Part shown: piece after piece, positions 6,770 through 12,910 of the stretch
Layout: every line of letters starts with the position of its first letter
Numbering within the stretch: the first letter of the stretch is position 1
From: Proteobacteria bacterium UBA4656
GTDB taxonomy: Bacteria > Pseudomonadota > Gammaproteobacteria > Xanthomonadales > Ahniellaceae
DNA: 22,284 nt
Reading direction: 5' to 3'
NCBI GenBank assembly: GCA_002405525.1
Contig: DHLY01000041.1
Span: 27,022-49,305 of the forward strand
Position numbers and translations under genes: made by a program
Notes under the pieces: model-generated
What the model saw: the letters and a program-made list of their open reading frames with translations, nothing else
Databases searched by the model: none
Told to the model about the DNA's origin: nothing

Positions 6770-6794
6770 CTCACAATACCGCCCCTGCCGGACG

Positions 6795-7181
6795 TCACAG
6801 GGTGAAATCGTCCTCGGGCTCCGGTTGCTCCGGCGCAGCAGGTTCCACGGTGGCGGCCGCGGCGCTGGCCTGCGTTGCAAGCCAATGCACGATCGCGATG
6901 TCGTCCGCGAACGGTGCATCGCCGTGCCGCTCGAGTTGCTCCAGCCATCGGCCGGCCACCGTCGCACGGTCGGACGCGGCCAGCCGGCCGGTGAACTCGG
7001 ATACGTCATGGCAGCGCGCGCAATGGACCCGCCAGGAGTCCTCACCGGGCACGGCCCCGGCGCCCAGGGGGGCTGACAGCGGGCTGACGGGCATCGCCGC
7101 TCGCCAGGCGAAGACGACGCAGGCCAGCGCGAAGCCTGCGGCAAGGATCCACACCGTGAGGGTGACGAGGCGGTCGGTCAC
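6795..7181 (-). CDS. Membrane-anchored c-type cytochrome, one heme
   Basis: The 128-residue product has one N-terminal membrane helix (about 5-27) and a periplasmic domain with a single heme-binding CARCH motif (residues 54-58). No methionine follows the motif, so the sixth iron ligand cannot be Met; His86 or His99 are candidates. The C-terminus is a Pro/Glu-rich tail (PEQPEPEDDF). Translation starts at GTG (7179-7181), with AAGGAAGG 6 nt upstream overlapping the end of the reductase gene 13 nt away. It is the last gene of the four-gene run from 10176 and would be the periplasmic electron partner of the flavocytochrome. Terminal acceptor or donor is unknown. Confidence 0.75.
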   Translation of the reverse strand: MTDRLVTLTVWILAAGFALACVVFAWRAAMPVSPLSAPLGAGAVPGEDSWRVHCARCHDVSEFTGRLAASDRATVAGRWLEQLERHGDAPFADDIAIVHWLATQASAAAATVEPAAPEQPEPEDDFTL

Positions 7182-7194
7182 GGCGTGCCTTCCT

Positions 7195-8520
7195 TCAGAC
7201 CATCGCGAAACGTTCGGTGTGCACGCGGTCGGCCGGCAGGCCGCACTGCGGCAGCAGGCGCTCCATCGCGTCCAGCATCGCCGGCGGGCCGCAGACGAAG
7301 CACTGCCAGTGTGCGCGCTGCGCGGGCAGGTGGCGCGCGAGCAGCGCTCGGTCGATCCACCCGCGTTCGCCGTTCCAGCCCTCCGCTGGTTGCTCCAGCA
7401 CCGGCACGTAGGCCAGCGCCAGTTCTTTCGAGAGCGCCTCGAACTCCTCGCGGAAGGTCATGCGATCGAGGCTGCTCGCCGCGTGCAGCAGCAATACGGG
7501 CCGGCGGTCGCCGCGGTCGCGCATCGTGCGCAGGATGGCGCGCATCGGCGTGATGCCGACGCCGCCGGCAATCAGCACCAGGCCCACGGCGGGCTCGCGC
7601 TCCGGGGTGAATACGCCGTGCGGGCCGTCGATCCACAGGCGCTGGCCCGGCCCCATCGCAGGCACCACCTCGCGCGACCAGTCGCCGAGCGCCTTGATCG
7701 TGAACTCGAGGCGCCGCGATGGCCCCTGTTCGGCAGAGCCCGCCATCGTGATCGGATGCTGCAGCGCCGAAAACGGCGTGCGCCCGGTCAGCAGCCAGGC
7801 GAACTGGCCCGGCGCGAAGTCGAAGCCGCGATGGCCGACCGGCTCCACCACCAGGGTCCGGCTGTCGCCGCGCTCGATGCGGTGGTCGACCACCCGCCAC
7901 GGGCGCCGCCAGGCGCGCAGCGGCGCCAGCAGGCGTTGCCAGGCCATCAGCCCGGCCACCAGCAGCGCATAGGCGATCCACAGCCCACGCATCAGCGGCG
8001 CGGCGCTGCGGCCCTCGACCGCGAACGCATGCCACAGCGCGCCCGCCAGCAAGGCCAGCGCCGCCCAGCGATGCAGCAACAGCCAGGCCTCGTAGGGCAG
8101 CCGCAGCGTGCGCCGCCACAGCGTGGACGCCAGCAGCAGCAGCAGCAGCCAAAACGCCGCCGCGCCGGGCCGCATCGACGGCGGGCCGCCGAACGGATCG
8201 AACGCGGTCGCGGGCGTGCCGGCCGCCAGCAGCAGCAGCGGGTGCGCCAGCGCGAAGCCCAGCGCGACGAAGCCGAGGCGGCGATGGAACAACTGCAGCG
8301 CATCGATGCCGAACGGCTGCGCCACCGCGCGCAGGCGTGCGACCAGCGCGAACTCCAGCGCCAGCATCGACAGCGCCACGTAGCCTGCCGCCACGCCCAG
8401 CTCGTGGACCAAGCCGCGCGGCGCGGCGGCGGGCGTCGACCATGCCGCCGCCAGCAGCGGCAGCAGCACCAGGAAGACGTAAAGTCCGGCCCAGCCGATC
8501 GCGCGCAGCAGCAGCTTCAC
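7195..8520 (-). CDS. Ferric-reductase-like transmembrane flavocytochrome (FAD/NAD(P)H-binding)
   Basis: The 441-residue product combines a ferric-reductase-like membrane domain (residues 1-205, about six helices) with a ferredoxin-NADP reductase-type module (206-441). Two His pairs in the helices, His79/His93 and His150/His164, each 14 apart, are the expected ligands of two stacked b hemes. The reductase part shows the FAD motif HPITM (255-259), the nicotinamide-binding GGVGITPMRAIL (319-330) and the C-terminal CFVCGPPAMLDAME (407-420). Electrons would move from cytoplasmic NAD(P)H through FAD and hemes to the periplasm. It starts at GTG with GGAGG 7 nt upstream, 24 nt after the lipoprotein gene. 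A (CTG)6 tract encodes Leu125-Leu130 in one helix. The substrate (metal, quinone, sulfoxide or cytochrome) cannot be told from sequence. Confidence 0.88.
   Translation of the reverse strand: MKLLLRAIGWAGLYVFLVLLPLLAAAWSTPAAAPRGLVHELGVAAGYVALSMLALEFALVARLRAVAQPFGIDALQLFHRRLGFVALGFALAHPLLLLAAGTPATAFDPFGGPPSMRPGAAAFWLLLLLLASTLWRRTLRLPYEAWLLLHRWAALALLAGALWHAFAVEGRSAAPLMRGLWIAYALLVAGLMAWQRLLAPLRAWRRPWRVVDHRIERGDSRTLVVEPVGHRGFDFAPGQFAWLLTGRTPFSALQHPITMAGSAEQGPSRRLEFTIKALGDWSREVVPAMGPGQRLWIDGPHGVFTPEREPAVGLVLIAGGVGITPMRAILRTMRDRGDRRPVLLLHAASSLDRMTFREEFEALSKELALAYVPVLEQPAEGWNGERGWIDRALLARHLPAQRAHWQCFVCGPPAMLDAMERLLPQCGLPADRVHTERFAMV
8131..8148. repeat. (CAG)6 trinucleotide repeat inside the flavocytochrome gene
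   Basis: Six uninterrupted CAG units on the plus strand read as CTG on the coding strand and give six consecutive leucines in a transmembrane helix. Slippage would change the helix length in whole residues without frameshifting. Confidence 0.85.
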
Positions 8521-8544
8521 CGGTCCGCCTCCGCAGGCCGTCGG

Positions 8545-9273
8545 TCAGGGGTCGCGGGCGAACTTCGCGTCGTCATAGCCGCCCACCTCGAACACCGCGG
8601 TGAAGGGGCCGCGCGTGGCGTGCCGCAAGTCGATCTCGATCTTCCTCGCCCCGCCGGACAGCCGGGCGATGAAGCCGGCATCGTCGTCGATGAACAGGGC
8701 GGGCTCCCCGGTCTCCGGCGAGTGGGCGGCCAGCGCTGCTGCCGCGCCGTCAATGCGCGCGGGCAGCCTGCAGGCGCTGCCGCACACGAAGCCCTTGCGC
8801 GTGCGATCCGCGCCGTCGTCGTCGAACAGGTAGACGCTTTGCCCCCAATCGGCGTGGCGGCGCAGGATCAGGCGCACGCGCTCGGTGCCGCTGCCCGGCA
8901 CACTGGAGTGGATCGACGCCGTGTGCTGGCGCACGCCGCGCAACTCGTTGGTCAGGTACGTCCACAGCGACGCCAGCCGCCTGGCCTCGGCCTTGTCCTT
9001 CGCGCGCTGCTCGGCGGCGGGCAGCGCCGCGGCGACCTCGGCGGCCGCCGGGCTGCCGGGGTGCTTGCGCAGCACCTCGCGGCCCATGGTCACCGCGAAC
9101 TCGTCGCTGCCGGCGGCCACCAGCTGACGGAACGCGTCGAGGTCCTGCTGCGCCTGCGCGCTGCTGGCGGCCGGCGCAGGCGGAGCGGGCGGCGGGCTGC
9201 CGCCGCAGGCAGCGAGCGCCAGCGCGAACGCAAACGCGGACGGGGCGGCTGCGAGAGGGGCGGGACGCGGCAT
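8545..9273 (-). CDS. Putative lipoprotein of unknown function
   Basis: The 242-residue product has a lipoprotein signal ending in ALALAAC (lipobox LAAC, Cys23) followed by GGSPPPAPPAPA, a flexible linker after lipidation. A helical region (42-115) leads to a beta-rich C-terminal half with Cys164 and Cys168 in GFVCGSACRL, which could form a disulfide or bind a metal. I do not recognise the family. ATG 9273 is chosen so that a normal signal peptide results; ATG 9282 (three residues longer) is also possible, and neither has a clear Shine-Dalgarno. It sits between the polytopic membrane gene (stop 66 nt upstream) and the flavocytochrome gene (24 nt downstream), so it is probably part of the same redox unit. 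Confidence 0.7.
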   Translation of the reverse strand: MPRPAPLAAAPSAFAFALALAACGGSPPPAPPAPAASSAQAQQDLDAFRQLVAAGSDEFAVTMGREVLRKHPGSPAAAEVAAALPAAEQRAKDKAEARRLASLWTYLTNELRGVRQHTASIHSSVPGSGTERVRLILRRHADWGQSVYLFDDDGADRTRKGFVCGSACRLPARIDGAAAALAAHSPETGEPALFIDDDAGFIARLSGGARKIEIDLRHATRGPFTAVFEVGGYDDAKFARDP

Positions 9274-9339
9274 GGCGGGCATCCGCGGGGACGGTGCGCC
9301 GATCCTCGCTGCTGGCGCGATGACGCGCAAGGCGCGCGT

Positions 9340-10176
9340 TCAGCGGCCGGCCGCGGCCTCGCGCATCACCAGCGGGATCGCGACCACCATCAGTTCGGCC
9401 ACGCACTTCGCCATCACGTAGCCGATCGCCCAGACGTGCACGCCGGCGCCGTGCAGCAGGAAGAAGATCGAATACAGCAGCGCGCCGCCCGCCAACGCCA
9501 GCGCCAGCATCGCCGCGGCGGCGGGCCAGCGCCCGGCGCGCAGTGCGCCGACCATACGCTCACCCGCCTTCACCGCACCGATGAAGACGCTGAAGATCGG
9601 CACCGCGAACGGGATCGCGCCGAAGATCAGCACCAGCATGCGCGACAGCACGTCCATGCCCAGCGCGGGCACGAAGGGCGGCCCGAGCCGGCGGTAGCGA
9701 TGCCAGTCACCGAACGCGGTACCCAGCCCCAGCAACGCGGTGATGCCGATCGCCCACGACAGGCCGGTCTCGTGCCAGCGCGAGGCGTCGCGGAAGTAGG
9801 CGAGGAAAGGTCCCCAGCCTTCGATCATCACCAGGGTGATCGAATAGGCACCGCCGGCCCAGACGGCGAGCACGCCGAGCAGGAACAGCTGCTTGCGCCA
9901 CGGATCGGGCGGCTCGAACCAGTGCGCATGCGGCACAGGCAGCGCGGCCAGGCGCGCCAGCACCAACAGCAGCACGAACTCCACGACCACCAGCAGGATC
10001 AGGCCCGCACCGGGCAGGCGGCCGGTCGCGAGCAGCCACAGCACCAGCCCGTTGCCGGCCAGCACCGCGATCGCATGGAAGGCGATCGCGCCCCAGCCGG
10101 GGAAGGGGAAGTGGCGCTGCCAGGCCTGCGCGTCCTCGCGGGTCAGCGTGTCGCCGATCGATGCCTTGCCTGCCAT
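9340..10176 (-). CDS. Polytopic membrane protein of unknown function (DUF6498-like at most)
   Basis: The 278-residue product has about seven hydrophobic segments (30-50, 57-78, 97-117, 138-153, 179-202, 220-241, 247-270). Charged loops include FEPPDPWRKQ (87-96) and FGDWHRYRR (155-163). The layout and a late FFLLHG segment recall DUF6498 membrane proteins, but I cannot confirm this. ATG 10176 is supported by GGGGAGGACGGGG directly upstream; the longer frame to 10455 overlaps the divergent SRPBCC gene and is rejected. It is the first gene of the four-gene minus-strand run and lies 85 nt from the divergent SRPBCC start, so a shared bidirectional promoter region is likely. Confidence 0.72.
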   Translation of the reverse strand: MAGKASIGDTLTREDAQAWQRHFPFPGWGAIAFHAIAVLAGNGLVLWLLATGRLPGAGLILLVVVEFVLLLVLARLAALPVPHAHWFEPPDPWRKQLFLLGVLAVWAGGAYSITLVMIEGWGPFLAYFRDASRWHETGLSWAIGITALLGLGTAFGDWHRYRRLGPPFVPALGMDVLSRMLVLIFGAIPFAVPIFSVFIGAVKAGERMVGALRAGRWPAAAAMLALALAGGALLYSIFFLLHGAGVHVWAIGYVMAKCVAELMVVAIPLVMREAAAGR

Positions 10177-10261
10177 GCCCCGTCCTCCCCGCGTGCCCGA
10201 TGATGGCGCGTCGCGCGCCGCGCCGCGAGCGCTATCCTGCAGCGCGCCCCCGGAGCCGCCG

Positions 10262-10723
10262 ATGCCACGGATCCACGCCCGCCAGCGCTTCGATGCGCCG
10301 CCCGCCGCAGTGTTCGCCGCGCTCTCCGACCATGCCGCCTTCCTGTCCGGCGGCGCCGTGCGCTGCCGCCTGCTGCGCGAGGGCGACGCCGCCCGCGACG
10401 GCGTCGGGGCGGTGCGCGAGGTGCGCACCGGCGGCCTGGTGTTCGTCGAGGACATCGTGGCCTTCGAGCCGCCGCGCCACTACGCCTACCTGATCCGCAC
10501 CCTGTCGACGACGCGCGGGTGGGCGCTGCCGATCCACCACGAGCGCGGCTGGCTCGAGTTCGCGGCCGACGGCGGCGACACCGTCGTCGACTGGCACTCG
10601 CGCTTCCAGATCGCGGTGCCGCTACTGGGTCGCGTGTTCGCGCCACTGGTCGCCCTGCGCATCCGACGCGGCTTCGATGCCCTGCTGGCGCGCGCGGCGC
10701 GGCGCCTCGCCGCGGGCGTATAG
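10262..10723 (+). CDS. SRPBCC (START/Bet v1-like) family protein
   Basis: The 153-residue product has the SRPBCC helix-grip layout: an N-terminal strand and helix in RQRFDAPPAAVFAALSDHAAF (8-28), central strands with GVGAVREVRTGGLVFVEDIV (47-66) and YAYLIRT, a GWLEFA...VVDWHSRF strand pair, and a long C-terminal amphipathic helix from about 125. Such proteins hold hydrophobic ligands or act as polyketide-cyclase-like enzymes; no substrate can be named here. ATG 10262 follows GGAG (10252-10255) by 6 nt. It is the only plus-strand gene between 3264 and 15435 and is transcribed away from the redox unit, convergent with the DUF454 gene. Confidence 0.85.
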   Translation: MPRIHARQRFDAPPAAVFAALSDHAAFLSGGAVRCRLLREGDAARDGVGAVREVRTGGLVFVEDIVAFEPPRHYAYLIRTLSTTRGWALPIHHERGWLEFAADGGDTVVDWHSRFQIAVPLLGRVFAPLVALRIRRGFDALLARAARRLAAGV

Positions 10724-10728
10724 GCACG

Positions 10729-10880
10729 CGCGCCTCCTCGGCTCCACTGAGGCGCGGCGAGCCGAGCAAGCTCGGCTCTGCCAGCGCATCGCGCCACCGC
10801 GGGATGTCGCAGAGCGGAGATTGCTCCGCTGCGCCCCCGCGACGGGCGCTCCGCCCGGGGCGCCGCAAGCGGAGGAGCGC
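10729..10880. repeat. Cluster of hairpins between convergent genes (REP-like)
   Basis: The 161 nt between the SRPBCC and DUF454 stops holds consecutive inverted repeats. CGCGCCTC/GAGGCGCG (10729-10736/10749-10756) is 8 bp, GAGCCGAGC/GCTCGGCTC (10759-10767/10770-10778) 9 bp, AGCGGAG/CTCCGCT (10813-10819/10824-10830) 7 bp, and a GGCGC/GCGCC arm pair lies near 10844-10864. CTCGGCTC also occurs in the first loop (10737-10744), so the second left arm could pair with either copy. No T tract follows, so these are not typical intrinsic terminators. They may form a bidirectional transcription barrier or belong to a dispersed REP-type family. Confidence 0.6.
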
Positions 10881-10884
10881 GCGC

Positions 10885-11292
10885 CTACGAGGGCGGGGTC
10901 GGCGCGGCGGGCGGCTCAGGCCGCCGCCACATCCAGACCGCGACCACCAGCATGGTGGCGGTGCCGATTGCCGCCAGCGCCGGGCGCGACGCGACGACGA
11001 ACATCACCACCGCGCAAACCGTCATCAGGCTCGTCGCCGTCCATTTGGCGCGGCGGCTGATCGCACCCTCGCGCTCCCACGCCGCGATCATCGGGCCGAA
11101 AGTGCGGTGTGCGAGCAGTCCGTCGTGCAGCCGCCGCGACCCCCGCGCGGCGGCGAAAGCGGCCAGCAGCACGAACGGCGTGGTCGGCAGGCCCGGCAGC
11201 GCGAGGCCCACCACACCGAGCGCCAGTGCGACATAGGCGAGGAGCAGCCACGCCCAGCGCCAGCGGGGCGGCGCCAGCGTCGCGTGCGGCAT
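10885..11292 (-). CDS. DUF454 (YbaN-like) inner membrane protein
   Basis: The 135-residue product has the DUF454 signature: a first helix (14-35), then LPGLPTTPFVLLAAFAAARG (32-51), SRRLHDGLLAHRTFGPMIAAW, a basic loop GAISRRAKW (76-84) and one or two C-terminal helices (88-121). Family members are small inner membrane proteins, YbaN in E. coli, with no settled role. ATG 11292 has GGAAAG about 10 nt upstream and GGAG directly against it; a GTG six codons upstream (11310) is an alternative. The upstream extension to 11463 is Arg-rich and not part of the family. It lies 285 nt downstream of dsbA on the same strand. Confidence 0.85.
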   Translation of the reverse strand: MPHATLAPPRWRWAWLLLAYVALALGVVGLALPGLPTTPFVLLAAFAAARGSRRLHDGLLAHRTFGPMIAAWEREGAISRRAKWTATSLMTVCAVVMFVVASRPALAAIGTATMLVVAVWMWRRPEPPAAPTPPS

Positions 11293-11544
11293 CTCCGGCG
11301 GTCTTTCCACGCACGATCCTCGCGGCTGGGAGCAGGCGGCGCAAGGCGGTCGCCGGGACGCCGGTGGCGCCCTCCGCGCCGGCCTGGCCCACAGCCTTGC
11401 GCGACGGCGCCGCGGCGTCCAGCGCGACCACGGCAGCCCGCGCGCGGCCGCAAACCCGCGCATCGATGACCTTCCTCCGGTCGCGGAACCGACGACCGCG
11501 GGGACGGGCCCGCCGGACCGGACCGCTGCGCGCTGGCCGACCGC

Positions 11545-11573
11545 GGGCCGCCCGAACGGCGGACGACCCGCCC
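11545..11573 (-). terminator. Possible hairpin downstream of dsbA
   Basis: The minus strand reads GCGGGTCGTCCGCC, GTTC loop, GGGCGGCCCGC, an imperfect GC-rich stem starting 5 nt after the dsbA stop. No T tract follows, so it may be a weak intrinsic terminator or only an mRNA 3' end stabiliser. The remaining 250 nt to the DUF454 start contain nothing I recognise. Confidence 0.3.
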
Positions 11574-11577
11574 CGGC

Positions 11578-12219
11578 TCAACCGGCGGCACCGGCCTCCC
11601 GGGCAACCAGGAAGTCGATGATCTGGAACAGGCGCTCGTAACTGCCGGCGGACGCGCCGGTGATGCGATACTTGCCGGCCACGATGAAGGTCGGCGTCCC
11701 GTCCACGCCGTAGCGCGGCAGCACCTGCGCGGCACGACGCAACCGCGCGTTGACGGCAAACGAGCCAGCGGCGGCGACGAAGTCCGCGCGTGCCACCCCG
11801 AGGCCCTCGTAGACCGAAGCCACGTCGTCGAGGCTGGTGATGCGACCTTTCTCGCGCACGGCCTCGAACACCCGGGCGTGCGTGCCTTCGGCGACCCCGA
11901 GCGCCAGCGCGGCGTAGTAGCCGCGAGCGAGCAGTTCGAAATCCGGCCGGAACGTGGCCGGCAGGTAATCGAAGGCCACCGCCGGCGGCATCCTCCGCCG
12001 CCACGCGGACACGAAGGGCTGTACCGCCGCGCAACTGCCGCAGCCATAACTGAAAGCCTCCAGAACCTCGACCCGACCGGGCCCTGCCGCGGTGGGCTGC
12101 GCGGGCTCGATGCGGAAGTAGTCGCGACCCTCGGCGAAGGGTTGCGCAACCGCCGCTCCCGCGACAGCGTGGCCGAGGGCGATCGCAGCAAGCAACAACG
12201 GACGGAGTGGCAGGCGCAT
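11578..12219 (-). CDS. dsbA: DsbA-type thiol:disulfide interchange protein with CGSC active site
   Basis: The 213-residue product has a cleavable signal peptide (MRLPLRPLLLAAIALGHAVA, cleavage near AVAQ at 23-26) and a DsbA thioredoxin-like fold in the periplasm. The active site is FSYGCGSCAAVQPF with CGSC at residues 60-63, and the cis-proline loop is GVDGTPTFIV (Pro176). The RVEVLEAFSYGC lead-in and the helical insertion (95-165) match DsbA/DsbL. DsbA proteins oxidise cysteine pairs in exported proteins and are re-oxidised by DsbB. The usual DsbA motif is CPHC, so CGSC is atypical and should change the redox potential. ATG 12219 begins a proper signal peptide; the longer frame to 12327 is rejected. 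No dsbB is nearby. Repeat copy B lies 148 nt upstream. Confidence 0.87.
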   Translation of the reverse strand: MRLPLRPLLLAAIALGHAVAGAAVAQPFAEGRDYFRIEPAQPTAAGPGRVEVLEAFSYGCGSCAAVQPFVSAWRRRMPPAVAFDYLPATFRPDFELLARGYYAALALGVAEGTHARVFEAVREKGRITSLDDVASVYEGLGVARADFVAAAGSFAVNARLRRAAQVLPRYGVDGTPTFIVAGKYRITGASAGSYERLFQIIDFLVAREAGAAG

Positions 12220-12520
12220 GCAGACGGTCCTGATCGGGCCCCGGCGCGGGGCGTGCCCGTGTGCCGACCACCGATCGCGAGCGGAGTTCCCCACCGCGGG
12301 GGACCGGCCGCGGCATGCCGCCATCAATGCGGCCGCGCACGGCGCGAAGGCATCCGCGGCCGGAGCCTCAGAGGCTTGTGAGACAACCCACAGCCTGCGG
12401 ATTCTTCCCGTCGCGAGTCCGGCACCGGACCGAACTCGCTCCCGCGAATCATGCGTCGGCGTGCATGGCCCGCGCGCGGCCCGTCCATGGCCAGCCTGCG
12501 AGGCTGTTCTTCACAGCCTC
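12220..12520. other. Spacer between dsbA and the STAS gene, about half occupied by repeat copy B
   Basis: Positions 12367-12520 are the repeat element. The remaining 12220-12366 should hold the dsbA promoter, but I see no convincing -35/-10 pair and no gene. Confidence 0.5.
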
Positions 12521-12524
12521 TCAG
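12367..12524 (-). repeat. Inverted-repeat-bounded element, copy B, with 5 bp flanking duplication CTCAG
   Basis: The element runs 12372-12519 (148 bp), from AGGCTTGTGAGACAA to a right end whose complement reads AGGCTGTGAAGAACA. It is flanked on both sides by CTCAG (12367-12371 and 12520-12524), a perfect 5 bp direct repeat as left by transposition. It aligns end to end with copy A at 4023-4168, sharing GTCGCGA, ACTCGCTC, CGCGAATCATGC, CCCGCGCGCGG and TCTTCACAGCCT in the same order. The two internal hairpins of copy A are degraded here, so B looks older. The right flank contains the TGA stop of the STAS gene (12521-12523). Confidence 0.82.
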
Positions 12525-12910
12525 GCGTCGTCGTCGTCACCGGCGAGCACCTTCTTCTGCATCTTGTCGAGATAGGCGTCCAGTTCGACAGTCGACCGGA
12601 ACACGTCGCCGAGCGGCACCGCCTTGACGATGTCGAACACCTTCTTGACCTGCGGCTGTGGGTTCAGCACCAGGACCTTGCCGCCACGCGCGGACAGCGC
12701 CTTGCGTGCGCGGAACACCGATCGCACGCCGGCCGAGGAGATGTAGTCCACGCCGCCGAGATCGAGAACGAGATTGTCCAGCCCCGCGTTGCCGAGCAGC
12801 GGCGCCAGCCGCTGGTCGAGTTCGAGATGGGTGTAGGTGTCGACGCGACCGGACAGGGCCACGCGCTGCTGCCGCCCATTGGGCGGTTCGATCACGATTT
12901 GCAGGGACAT
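12521..12910 (-). CDS. STAS-domain anti-sigma factor antagonist (RsbV/SpoIIAA type)
   Basis: The 129-residue product is a single STAS domain: GRVDTYTHLELDQRL (21-35), the strand NLVLDLGGVDYIS, and the phosphorylation loop DYISSAGVRSVFRARK (55-70), with Ser59 the likely phosphoserine and Ser58 adjacent. A C-terminal acidic tail (AGDDDDA) is unusual. In partner-switching, an anti-sigma kinase phosphorylates this protein and a PP2C phosphatase reactivates it. Both activities are encoded by the upstream gene, whose TGA overlaps this ATG (TGATG, 12908-12912), so equal production by translational coupling is likely. Its final TGA is in the flank of repeat copy B. Confidence 0.9.
   Translation of the reverse strand: MSLQIVIEPPNGRQQRVALSGRVDTYTHLELDQRLAPLLGNAGLDNLVLDLGGVDYISSAGVRSVFRARKALSARGGKVLVLNPQPQVKKVFDIVKAVPLGDVFRSTVELDAYLDKMQKKVLAGDDDDA

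Noticed and set aside
6679..10203. A 1174-codon open frame on the plus strand opposite five genes
   Set aside because: Its translation is Arg/Gln/His/Ala-rich with no domain, and it is antisense to PadR, cytochrome, reductase, lipoprotein and membrane genes with clear motifs. Long antisense frames are expected at this GC content.
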